A stretch of DNA of 31,887 nt from Saccoglossus kowalevskii (lineage: Eukaryota > Hemichordata > Enteropneusta > Harrimaniidae). A model generated the notes under the pieces. It was not told the DNA's origin and did not search any database. It saw only the letters and a program-made list of their open reading frames with translations. This document shows, piece by piece, positions 1-12,600 of this stretch. The position numbers and the translations under genes were made by a program. The stretch spans positions 21,787 through 53,673 of the forward strand of contig NW_003111970.1 in the NCBI RefSeq assembly GCF_000003605.2, read 5' to 3'. Position 1 is the stretch's first letter. Every line of letters begins with the position of its first letter.

Positions 1-20
1 ATACTAGTGGCTCCCACAAA
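1..20 (-). CDS. Possible start of the next SORBS exon (cut by window edge)
   Basis: On the minus strand a good acceptor (catgtatttcctcag) precedes position 20. Continuing in phase 0 from the giant exon would read FVGATS before the window ends, with no stop. The two other frames give LWEPLV or a stop. The peptide is too short to recognise; the call rests only on the splice signal and compatible phase. Confidence 0.3.
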
Positions 21-2207
21 CTGAGGAAATACATGCCCATCTAGTATATGAAATTAGAACAATTATTTTGATGTTTTGTCAGGCAACACCTACAAATGGA
101 CAGTGAATCTGAAGTTGCCAGGTGATATTTATACTTGCGCTTTATTGGCGAGTAATGCAACAATAGTGAATGATCGAATGATGCAAACAATTCAACAAAT
201 CACATAGAAATGCAATGCAGGTTACAATTTTGGTTTAATCATGCAAAATAGTGGACATATCCTAAAACGTAAGTGTACTGTCAAATTTCTTGTTGAGGAT
301 TATAGACATTCTCTCTATAGGCATATAAAACTTGTACATCAACACACAGATGCTAATTATTAAAGTGCATGTTAAACATGTGAAGGTTACAATGAAGAGA
401 GTGAAACATGATTATTATGGGATGTAATGTTAATTATTATTGACCTTTGACATTTTGCTTGCCATTAACTTGATCTATAGCTGTCATGCTACTGGCTGGC
501 TTGTAACTCCTGGATTTATCTGTGAAATCAACAAGTTGTTATGAAGTTAGTATTATGGGATGCATTTAATGGTGGTGGATGATGTTGTTATGGTGATATG
601 ATTACACAACATAGATGCATGTAATTTGCATATACAATACTGGAGGCTTAGGTGGGCCATTATTTCTCGGGGAGGACAGTGGAATAGGGGAACTGCATAT
701 AATTTCTAATTCAGCTTCTAGGAACATATCTTCTCTCTACAGTTTTTTTTCTCAAAATTTTTACAGTTTTTTTTATATAGTTTTGGATGCAGAGATTCAC
801 AAATTTAAATTTCTCATCTCCAATTCTAATATAGCCCTCCCACCAGAAGTAATGGACCAACCCTAAGGGGGTTCATGCCATTGTCAGCGGTTGTCACCTG
901 TGTGTATATTAATAATATTGCACACTCTTTAGCACTTGCCAAACAAGGTATTAGTATCAACAATAATTGATGAGTGAAACACAAAACAGGTGAAAACCTT
1001 GGACAGGTAAAGGTGAACTCAATTTAAAGGTTTGGGTAAAATAAAGACATGTGCATGACAAACGTAATTCCTTTGCACAGAGACTGACAACAATTTCAGT
1101 TATTGGGTGTACAAACCACATTGATTTGTTCATTTCAGACACCAGTTTCTTCGGTAGTTTATTCCAAGCAGAGAATATACGGATTATGCAAATGGTGACT
1201 CTTGTTACTATAGTAACTATTCACAAATACACTAATTGAGTTTTGAAACATATACAAAATGTCACATTTTTGACAAGTTTTTGTGTCTCAGTTTTTTTTT
1301 CGTTCAATTGGCTTTTACACCTACATAAGGTTAGTTTTTAGTTTTGAGATGGGTTAACTAAACAAGTGAAATTATTTTTTGTCTTGCACATGTAATTATC
1401 CACATTTCTCAACTTTACTGGGGTGACACTAGAGCCGATTATGAATCACAGGTAACCATGGAAATATTGACCACAATTAACAGGTACAATTAACTTCTGT
1501 ATCGAATAGAAAAATTACTACCGTATATGTATTTTGGAAGAATGGAAAGGTTTTCTAGGCAAACATTCATTTGTAACTCTTAAAAAGAAAACACAACTAG
1601 GTGGTACTGTTCATGCTTCCTCTAAACCACACCCCCTAAGAGAGAGTAAAGTCAGATAAAATTTATCCAAGGCAAGGAAAACAAAATTGTATGTTTCTTA
1701 TTTACATAAATAAGGAATTATAACTAACACTATTTCACTTTTGATAAATAATTTTTGATTTTCCAATGACCTAAAATCAATTTTCCTTTCCTTTCCTGTC
1801 ACCATGGCAGCAGAACATACAAACTATTACCAAGCTGTCAATTTATATAATCAACACAACTTCCACAAGTCATGTGACTTTCAATATCATATGATTATTT
1901 GCAAATGATGTTGCATTCTCGTTTGCAGATTGCAAAGCATAGTTCGATAGGAAATACAAATTAAAGTGACAATACTTGGTAACATTCTGATGTTCTGAAG
2001 AATCGGATTCTAACACTTTGAAGCCTAGCAGGCAAAACTGAGCAAGGAAAGCAACCATAGAAATACCATATCAAGACAAAATACACAAACTGACATCCAA
2101 AACCCATGATATACCTCACAAAACAACCACAGAAACATTTTAAGTTAATGCCAGAATATGCCGACAATAGATGGGAAATTACAAAGCAGAGAGACATGCA
2201 GGCATAC
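21..2207. other. Intron (or 3' flank) of the SORBS gene
   Basis: Between the giant exon and the possible exon at the window edge. It contains one inverted-repeat element (651-863) and otherwise AT-rich sequence with no supported exon. Short open frames here on either strand do not carry splice signals in phase or recognisable motifs. Confidence 0.5.
651..863. mobile_element. MITE-like inverted-repeat element (GGG..CCA family), copy 1
   Basis: The left end reads GGTGGGCCATTATTTCT and the right end, reverse-complemented, reads GGGTTGGTCCATTACTTCT, an imperfect terminal inverted repeat of about 28 bp. The interior is T-rich and has no coding potential. Flanks are TTA and TAA, an imperfect three-base target duplication. 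The same family recurs at 15294-15519, where the duplication is exact. Confidence 0.55.
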
Positions 2208-5200
2208 ATTAAATGGATCAGAACCTTTGGGTTTTTCCATACTTTTGTGTTTGGCTTTAGCTCTGACTCTTTCAGCAGCGCTCCTTTCTGACTTCTTTGC
2301 TGATGATAATGACGAGTATGAAGCAGACTTCTTTTTCTGTGTTTTGGTATGTTCCATCTCATCTGCCAGACGGTCTAACCACATATAGGTTTGCCCAGGG
2401 TTAAGTGGTAGAGACGATGAGCTAAGAGCACTCTCTGATTTCCACTCTTCCCTATTCTCTTTATTCCTGACCTTTTCTCTAATTTCATCCATAACTTCAT
2501 CAGGTGGCCCTATGCCAACATTTTCCTTATTATTGTCTATATATGGACAGCTATTATGTCTAGCAAGGCTACTGTAGCTATCTTCCCTATCACTCAGACC
2601 TCCCCTATCGCCCTGTTTTCTAACATCTTTAACGCTAGCAACTGGTGCAGCTAGATTTGTATAAGAGAACGGCTGCTGATGGGATGAAGATGATGAAGGT
2701 GTTGGTTTGTGGGCCTGATCTGTGGGTCTAAGCTCTGGTGTGGATACTGAACCTGTTGTATATGCTAACTGCTTAGCTCGTAAATTGGCATCAACAGACA
2801 TGTCTTCAAACTTATCTTTCAAAACAGATACAGAGGCCTGAGGATCAGCAAATGCTTTATCAATGTCTTGCTGACTGATGTTTAGATTCTCGATACTGCT
2901 GAGGGTGTCTATAACTGAAGCATCTTCAGACTGCCGGTTTTGATCAAGAATCAAAATATCAACATTATTTCCTCGTTTTACAATATTTCCAGATGACTTC
3001 TCAACAGCAGTGTGGTCTCGCTTTGAGCTAGACTGAATGTGCTGAGGTTCTTCAAAAATAGATTTGTATGGTCTTGGTTTGGGGTTGAAATCTCTACCTT
3101 GACCTGATTTAAGAGGAGGGCCTTCAACAGCCTTATTTTCTGTATCTGAAACAGGTGTGTATGGTTTAGGCTTTGCATTGAAGTCTCGACTAGAGCTCCT
3201 GGAATGATCAGTTTCAACACTGGTAGAAGCAGGTGAAACAACAGATGTTTTATCATCTTTCTGTTTAGAATTGGCTTCTAGTTTGTCAGGAATTTCATCT
3301 AACTTCTGACTATCATCCCACTTATGCAACTCCCCAAATTGTTGCAAATCTTTTTGGGTGATTGCATCAGCCGAGGCACTTCTTCCTGGAGGACGTTTGG
3401 AAATAGTCACTAACTTTCCAACATTACCTTCAGGATTTGCAGCACCTTGTGGTGCTGGTCCCGATGAATGGGGCCCACTGAATGGTTCTTTCACTTTAGC
3501 ATCAGTAGATACAGCATGATAGGTTTCAGCTTTTAACAAGGTAGTTCTACAAGGTTCACTACCACTTTTATTGCTTGTTTTCTCTAAAGGCACTTTCTGA
3601 CCAGATTCACTGCTAGGTACTGAATGTTCACTTGCATCTTGACTAGATGCACTACCTGGTTTCATTTTCTTACTCTCCATATCACTGAAATGTCTTTTTA
3701 ACTCTTGCACTGATTTCTGCTTTGTTTCTATATCATCACTGCTAGGTAATGATTCCTCATCTCCTTCAATAATTATTGGGCTTACGCAATCTACAAGATC
3801 TTTGGGTGATAAATAGATTTCAAATTCCAAGTTTCCATGTTTTTTTACTTTACGTGGCACAGAAATGGTCTGAACCTTTGGTTGAACTGAACTAGATTGA
3901 GTTTGTGGCTGAACATCTTTCTGAACAGGTTCATCTAATTTATCTTTGAGGTCAGTCTGACTAGAAATATTCCGACCTTTTAAAGATACAGGTTTGCCAT
4001 CTTTAGTAACACCTGTGATAGTCACAAACCTGTCATTATTAATAGAGGGTAATTGTTTGGTGCTATTGTTCTTCGAGGCAGAATCTGGACCAGAATACTC
4101 TGATGATGTTACACCAGAGTATTGGGGCTCAAACCCTGTCTCTCCTTCCCCTAAAAAATGCTTCTTCTTGTATTCTGCATATGTTTCATAACCATCAAAT
4201 CCATACTTTTCTGGACCAGTATCTAACAATGGGGGATACTTGTCTAAATTTTTTTCCAATGATTTATATCCAAACTTGTACGTTGGAACACTTGCCTTTT
4301 CCTTCATTACTGCATCTTTATCTCCACCTACTTTATGTGACTCATGAACAGCTGGTTTACCTGCTGCCCCACAAGTTGGAACCTTAGAAGGTGCAGTGAC
4401 TGGCTTTGAAGGAAATTCTCTCTTAAGTAAATCACTGGTACTCTGAGCGGATTTTTCTGAAGGACTAATTGGGGTCACTTCTTGTTTAGTTTGTACCTTA
4501 CCAATCATTGGTGAAATATGCCCAGCATAAGGAACATTTTCTGTTTTAGGAGAGCTAGCTGAATACTTGGCAATCACAGGAGTTTTAACTTTAGCTGGAG
4601 GGAAGTACATTTCTTGTTCTTCAGTTTGAGTAGACTGAGTACACATCTTTGGAACTGTTGTCTGGATGTACTCATTACGGACACCATCAAACTCTCTCCT
4701 ACGGTACTCAGATGGTGGTGGCTTATGTGAAAGAGGGAACTCTATTCTAGAACTGGTAAAGCTATCTGATAAAGGTCTCTGTTGCTTACTTTCTGGCGAA
4801 AAAGGTACCTTGGTGAAGCTATCAGACACAGGTCTTTTAGGTTTAGTCTCAGCAGATTCTTTGGATACAGGCACCCTATAAAAAGGATGGTCAAATTCCT
4901 TAGGTTTTTGCCCAAGCTGTTGCTCTAATCCTGGTGGAGTAAACAAACGACTTTCATAGCTGGGCATTTCTTTTTGCCTAAACTTAGACCTCTCATCTCT
5001 TTTAGAATAAAGATCTGGTTCCTCTCTGTAAGGTGTTTGTTCTTTCTTAACTGCTGCTTTTTCCCTACTTAATTCAGGATCCTGCCCAACAGGTATTTGT
5101 GAAGAACTATAGGTTAGACCAGTGCTACCATTTTGATGTTTTCCCTGCTGAGGTTGTCGCACTGGTGAATGTGTGATGCCGGTGTTTCGATAGCCTACAT

Positions 5201-8200
5201 GAGATGGTTCTCTCTCAATGGGTTCTCTCTCAATGTCTTGTCTAGGAGGAACCCTATCATGTTCACTAAGTTTGGGAGCTTGCCTATAATATGAACTTGG
5301 ATGTGCATCAAATTTGCCATAACTTTCTTTTCCTTGATCATACTTAGTGGGGCTGTAACCCCTACTTTTAGGATTAAAAGGATCTACTTCCTTCTCATAA
5401 AGAGAATCCCTGTACAATCTAACACTAGCTTCTTCTGTGGGTGGGACATATCTTTGCCCGCCGTCATAAAGATCTCTACTTTTCTGTTCTGCTTGCTCAA
5501 ATGGGTGATTTCTTAACTCTTCTGCCCTTTCAGGTGCTCTGTTATCATATGATGACTCTCTATAATAATCTTGTCTTTGAGACTCCCTTTCTGGTTCTGC
5601 TGTTCCAGCATAGTACCCCTTATTTTGATCATGTTTTGAAGGACCTTTTATGCTTTCTTTAACTGGTTCATGTCTTCTATATCCTCTATCTGGTTCATAT
5701 TTTGTTGGACTTAAACTTCTACCTTGGCTAACATATGGTTCCCTGCCAGACTCATAGCTTCCCCTGTCTGATACAGATTCATCTGGGCTGAATACTCTAC
5801 CTTGTCCACTAAAAACTTTCTTTCCTCGTTCTTGCATCCTACTATCATGTCCCCATTCTGGTTCACGTTCACCAAAATATCTCCTATCTGGTTCATATTT
5901 TGTTGGACTGAAACCTCTACCTTTTTTAACATATGATTCCCTGCCAGCCTTGTAGCTTCCCCTGTCTGATGCAGAATCATTAGGACTGAATACTCTACCT
6001 TGACCACTATAGGGTTTCTTTTCTCGTTCATGCATCCTACTATTGTGTCCCCCTTCTGGTTCACGTTCACCCAAGTATACCCTATCTTGCTCATACTTTG
6101 TTGGACTGAATCCTCTACCTTTTTTAACATACAATTCCCTGCCAGCCTCATAGCTTCCCCTGTCTGATGCAGATTCATTAGGGCTCAAAACTCTACCTTG
6201 ACCACTATAAGCCTCTTTTCCTCGTTCATGCATTCTACTATCGTGTCCCCATTCTGGTTCACGTTTACCTAGGTCAAACCCTCTATTCTGTTGCATACTC
6301 GGCTCTGTTCTACCAAAATTATCTTTATTATTTTGATCTACATAACTTCTGCCCTCAGCAATGTATGGCTCCCTATCCAATTCTTGTCTAATTCCAAAAT
6401 ACCTGGGTTCAGACTTGGCAGCAGCTAATCTGCTTTCTTGACTACTATGGGGTTCCCTCTGTCGTTCATGCTGAATACTCTCATATCTACCTGTTTCAGG
6501 TTTTGTTAGCTTGAAATCCCTTTTACCATAAGGCTCTACTTTGACAGATTCCCTTTTTAAAGAATCATGCTGTTTATTATTGTAAAGGGCTTCCCTACTC
6601 GAACCTGATGGTTCTTTATAATATTTTCGACTAGACTCTGCGGTGCTAGGACTGAAAGTCCTACTCAATGAAGTTTTAGGTTCTCTATGTTCATTGTCTT
6701 GACTTTTATGGTTCCTGCCTAAACCTCTATAAGAACCCTGATCAGAGCCTAGTTTCACAGGACTATATGCTTGTCCTCTACTGACATGAGGTTGCCTGAT
6801 ATGTTCCTGCCTGGATGGACTTAGTATCCGACCCCTGTACCTATCAACGTCTTCCATATCATTTTTTCTCATGCTATTTCTGTGATCTCTCAAATCATCA
6901 TTTCTATGTTTTAAACCTGGAAGACCAGCATCTTGTTTTTTTTCATCTGTTGCACCTCTGTGATAATCATGTGGTGGTGGTTGCCCTTTACCAAACTTGT
7001 TAACTTTTAATGGAATCTCTGACACAACTTTGTCATATTTTTCCTTACCATTATCTCCCTTTTTTAAATGATCTGATTTCTCTTGCCTATCTCGTTGATA
7101 TCTGTGAAAAGGACTGCCTAATCTGTCTTGTGGGAACAGATCCGGTCCAGACTGTCTCAACGGTGAACTCACTACCTTGTCAACAACATCTCTATCACCA
7201 GTCTTATAGCTGGACTTGTATCTATCTCTATCAGAAGATGTTAAATCATTTGTGCTCCACCTGCCCTCACTACTCGTTCCAGACATTGGTCTGGTGTTCA
7301 AATCCTGGGGTCTGCCCAAACTTCTACTTCTTTCACGATTGTAATCCCTATCTTCTCTACTTGCTGGGGAAATTGGTTTAGGTTTTTCAGTTTCTCTTTC
7401 TCTGGACCAATCAATGTTTCTCATATTTATATCCTTATTTATAGTGTCACATTGATCAGTATGTTTTGCACTTTGCTGTTTGCTTGATGCAGAGGACTTT
7501 TTGGCTTTCTCTATGTAATCACTGTATGGGGTTCGCCGAATAGTTGACTCATCAACTAATAACACCTTTGGTTTGCTCTGACTAAGTGGAGTGTAATCCA
7601 CTTGTTTAAAATAATCAGGATCAACCAAAGGCACTTTAGGCAGGTTATGACTTCTCATTGTATCATACCCTGACCTTGCATACATGTCCATTTCTTCATA
7701 TCTGTCATGGATGTACTTTACTTGTGCATCTTGTTTATGAACATCTGGATGCATACGGGCCAATTTAAATTGCATTCTCTCCTCCATATGGGTATCAATA
7801 TCCTCATAGAAGTGAAGAAGAGAGGAAACCTGGCCAGCATGGAAGAAATCTGATATTGGTCTTTTGGTTCCTCTGCCTGTACGTGCCAGGTCATCGAGGT
7901 GAGAATAGTACCTATGAAGTTCTGGTACATGGAAGTATCTCAGTTGTATATCTGATGCTTCAGAACCACGCCTTGAGACACGTCTGAAAGGGCGATCAAT
8001 GTTAGTTTCTGATTTCATACCATGCTCTAACTCATACCAATGTCGATACAATTCATCAGTATCTCTCTCTCTAAAGGCCAACCCTGCATCTTTTTCCCTT
8101 TTCCATCTCACCTTATCAACTCTCCTGGGATCTAAAAGAGGATCCCCATACTGAGATGCTTCCTCTAACTCCTCATAGTATTTTAAGGCTACATCAAATT

Positions 8201-9646
8201 TCATGATAGACTCATCAGAAGGCAGGTACTTTTGCATAAATCGCTTGGTCTTTTTCTGATGCATCATCTCCAGGACAGAGTCAATCTTTTGGTGGAATTC
8301 TTGTAGTTCTAAGTATCTTCTAGACCTTCTTGAGGCATGATAGATTCGTTCAGCATAATCATGGTATGATTTCTGATCAAAGGCTGGGGACTTGATAACT
8401 CCACGGCCATATCTAGAGATGTCATCATGAGACATGGCACGCCTTTTGCTCGGAATATAGTTTGGGGCACTGGGCCTTTCACTGTACGGCTCGATATAGA
8501 AATCATCTCGAGACCTTCTTTGCTCACGTGATCTACGAGGCCCTTTGGGTTCAACTTTGCGATAATTAGTAGCATCACCAAAGTTCCCATTTTGGTATCT
8601 ACCATCAGACATCTGAGAATCAGAAAATTTGTATTCAGGATATGGATGTGTTACATCTTGCCTCTCATAACCATTTCTCACATCAGTAGCTGATCTAGAG
8701 TGCTCATCATCTTGCATAGATGCAGCCATATGATGTGGTTCTTCCATGCCATATGTATTAGGCCTGGGCTGATGGCTACTATTGTACATGGGACTACCTC
8801 CCATAATTGGCTTTGGGTTACGAAATACCCCTAATGTTTTTGGAGAGGTTGTGAAATTATTAGAAGGACCAATCTCATCCAATTTTTTAGAATCTTTCTT
8901 TTCTCGCCTTCTTTTCATCTCATCTAACTTTTGTTGCAGCTCTGACACTACTTCTAGTTCAAGTCCAGATTTTTTTCCATTTTGTTTTTCTGAGAAACTA
9001 TTAATTTTGACCTCTGATTTTACTACTTCCTTCTCCTGACATTTTAATGGTATAGTTGCACTGCCAGTCTGATCATCTTTTAAATCAAGATCACATTTTC
9101 TTTCCCAAATTTGCTGGATTTCCTCTGAAGTATCGGAGTAAACATCATCATCAACATAAGACTGTTCGTTATACATAGCTCCTGCTGCCATGACAACAGT
9201 ATCAGTCTGTTGATTCTCAGGTCTGTTTCTGGTTTGCAGTCTACAGTCTAGACTTTGCTCAGTGTACTCACGCTCAGACCTAGCCGTCTCTTCTAGCTCC
9301 TGCATACACGCTTTCATAAAACTAAACCTATCACTTAATGGTTCTATTTGTGAAACAGCATCCCTAGGCCTGGTTGGTTCATTACGCATAGCAACACTTT
9401 CTGCATAGACAGACATTTCAGCTTTCATGAAAGAGAATTTCTTATTGCCTACCCTCTCAGGATTATCACTACCCAAAGGATCTGTATTTTCTGTCATGTT
9501 TAAATCTCCTGCTTTTCTATATCTTTCCCTATAGTGTGGATAAATATAATGTCTAGTATAAAAAGTATTATCGCTAAATTGCATCTCCCATTCTTGTGAG
9601 TATGGCTCTAATGTTAGTGAAGCTTTATCGAGGAGACCATTAACGT
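2208..9646 (-). CDS. SORBS: Giant SORBS linker exon (about 2,479 codons)
   Basis: A single 7,439-nt exon. The acceptor is tctctaatttcacag; a proposed donor follows DPFN (AAT|gtatgc). Numbering from the first in-frame Met (9584), the true exon adds 20 residues upstream (VNGLLDKASLTLEPYSQEWE). The protein is mostly low-complexity, charged and predicted disordered. Visible parts: duplicated FSFMKA (50-55, 87-92); basic/coiled-coil-like stretch (213-237); Arg/Ser-rich 349-360; six Tyr-rich helical units (424-650); three 66-residue tandem repeats (1108-1305); a TQT dynein-light-chain-like site (1652-1654); duplicated RDFN-x-KP-x-PY (2133, 2164); a helical basic C-terminus (2398-2459). Vertebrate neural ArgBP2 also carries a large alternative exon between SoHo and SH3 domains, but far shorter. 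No zinc finger or enzyme domain was recognised. If the donor is skipped, the frame stops at 2145 after 20 hydrophobic residues. Confidence 0.9.
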
Positions 9647-12600
9647 CTGTGAAATTAGAGAGGATGGCACAATGCTGTAGAGGCGGTTAGTATATGAGTA
9701 AATTCCAAAGCAGCTGGGTCATGTGCCTTCTCTGAAACTACTGCACTTCAAAACTCAAACTTTTCTCTGAAAGCAAATGTGTTTCAAAAATACATTTTCA
9801 ACATCAATCAATTGTCTACGAATGTTAATAATCGAATATTATTAATTTTTCACAATCAAACTATAATTAACAATTAAATTGAATTGATGGATGAATACTT
9901 TGTACATTAAAACCTTGCTGATTCAAATGGTGTCAACATACATAGCAATCAGCCATTTTGGAAGTAGGCACATGACAAAGCTGTATTTGGTGAATCTGTT
10001 AAGTAATAAGTAATGGCTCAGCAAGAGAAATCAGCAGCTGATATAATCACAATTATTATGAATATGAATTATGATGCAATATTATATGAACAGCAGTGAC
10101 AAGTGAGTTGAATGAAAGACATTAATAATATGACAGAATACAATATATGGTATGTGCTGACACATATACAAGTCTTGCAAAGTCTTGTATGTTTATAAAT
10201 GTAAAGATAGGTGAAGTTTTTGCCATTATAGAGTAAAATTTATTTCAAAACTCACAAAAACAATGGTCTGGTTATGGGAATGTTCTATTTATATAGCTAT
10301 TTTGCATGTTGAATTTCTGGAAAAAGGGTAGGAACCTAATAATGAAACTGACCACGCCCACTTTTAATGCCAAGTTCATTTTTAACGCCACACCCACTTC
10401 AATCAAACGAATTATGGTTGACAAGTAAAAATAACACGAACCAGTCATGCTACTTTAAAGTTGCTCTTTTAAGAGATATTGTAATTTCAAAGTTTTCAAA
10501 TCTATACACCGATAGGATTACATGTTCTTGATTTTGTGAATTATTTGAATTAAGTTTTCTTTTTTTTTTTTTTTTTTTAAATATTTTTTTGTGCCAGGCG
10601 ACATTTCCGGACATTGAGTGTCACTGTTGTCTCTCCTGAATATGACTTCTGTGGCAAAATGCACTATGTGTCGTCACTGGCACTTGCAATTTTCACATAC
10701 AGAAACAAATTTGAATTAAGTTTGATAAAATTTAAATTTACTAGTATTTAATCTGATGGCAGTAGAGTTTGTGAGCAACTTCAAAAATGCTTGACAAAAT
10801 AATGAGGGTGGTGTAGAGAAGTGGGTGTGACTAATTTTAAACTATTTCATTGGTTCAAAAATTTAATTGGTTCAAAATGGATTATAAAGTAGCAAAAATA
10901 TAAATAACTGTTACATTGCATCTATTCAAAATTAATAAATTTCAGATCAACGAAAGTTTCCATTCTTATAGCAGAACAGATAAAACATGTTCAGAAGCAA
11001 ATGAGAAATTAGACTAATGCCTGAATGCTTCTTTTTGTATCGTTTTTAGTGAAAAATTGAATTGACACCCTTGAATATTGAATCTGTAGATGCCTGAGGA
11101 AAACAAGTTTGTTAAATTCCTATCATAAACCACACTGCTAACCATATGGATTATTAGTTACAAGTATGAAAGACCTTTTGTCTGTTATGTATGTACGAGT
11201 GTCTAAACGTGTTAAGCATAATTTTTGTTTTAATCCATTAGCTCATTTAATTCTGCAAAAAAAAAAGATAATGGTAAATCTGAATTTTTTTGTGTTGACA
11301 TGTTTTACTTATTTTAATGTATGTAATTACAACATTTAAAGCAGTCTGGTGTTGTAACAAACAAATTAAACAACACACGAAATTGGCCATTTATTTTACT
11401 GTTATTATACTATTTGAGCGAATTAACAAAGTTTGCAACACATTGTATTGGGAACACACATCTAAAATAATTATCTAAGATAATGACTGTATTTTCAGAA
11501 AATTATTACACTTGTTTATTATATATAATCGAATGTAGTCAATTGTTATGCATCAAATAACCTGGTTTTTAATAGAATTTCTCAGCTGCATCTGATAGCT
11601 GTTCAAAAGACAGTTGTTGTGAGCGTTGACCTGGGCTTATAGTTGTAGAGTATCAATTCGACATCTGACCTGGGCTTATCATCATTTAGTTTCATTCTTT
11701 GGCTGTATTTTCTTTATTTTAAATTTATGATAATAAAAAAAGAAACTAGATTGCAAAATGCAATATTAAGGACACGCAAAAATAAATCTCAAATATTTAA
11801 AATTAGAAGGCAAGCAACTGAAAATATAAATTGTATCCAATTGCAACAAAGTAAATCAAGAGCCAATGTAACAATTATTTGTTTATGCCTGGCCTTATAA
11901 CAGTTTTGCTACTTTATAGTTGTTATGTACCATTATTAATTGCACACCAGGTGTTCATAAGGTAGTTTAGATGTGACCATATATTTGATTTGTATTCACT
12001 ATTATTAATTACAACTACAAATAACACATGCTTTTACTTTAGAATTCTATATTTACAAATTTACATGAAATATAAATTAATATACAATGATTAGGTGATT
12101 AAGCATCCGTTGTTTTTTCTCGCTATGTCTGGGCGTCGCCTGAACCAAACCTCATGGACTATTAACTACTATGCCATTGATTCAGTTCAGTTAATATTTA
12201 ATATTATTATAGTAAATGTAAAACAATGTTTAAGGGAAAATTATTTACACCTACTTAAAAATATTCATTATTATATAGCAATTATATATTTTGAATTTTA
12301 CATGAAATTTCTTTCTCAGTAAATAGAGAGATGTGATGACTATCAATACATAATGCTCTTAACAATTTAGCTAGCTAATTTCACTACAAATAGAATCACT
12401 GGATTTTAGATGCAAAAGGGGATAATCCAAGTACACCCTAGGAAAGAATAGAGCTAGGTTTAGATGCATTACAAGTGAAAAGTCGGAAAGGATCTAAAGT
12501 AACAAGACAGAAATGTGTGCAAGGACCAAAACCGCCAACCCAGCAACACCAAGAGAAGACAATCATACAGTCAAGAGAACAGCTGTGTGCCATGCATGTG

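Noticed and set aside
615-866. Plus-strand 83-codon frame
   Set aside because: It lies almost wholly inside the inverted-repeat element at 651-863; no motif or splice context.
844-897. Minus-strand acceptor (acacacag) followed by 18 open codons, as a possible 3' SORBS exon
   Set aside because: The segment overlaps the end of the 651-863 element and the donor is weak, so a coding exon is unlikely.
5711-6178. 155-codon minus-strand frame inside the giant exon
   Set aside because: It is a second-frame shadow of the 198-bp tandem repeats; the long frame and family context decide the coding frame.
7010-7381. Plus-strand 123-codon frame antisense to the giant exon
   Set aside because: Antisense shadow with no start context or recognisable domain; the minus frame is continuous through it.
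10345-10850. Possible 500-bp element bounded by CCACGCCCACTT and AAGTGGGTGTG
   Set aside because: The ends match only over about ten bases and no target duplication is visible.
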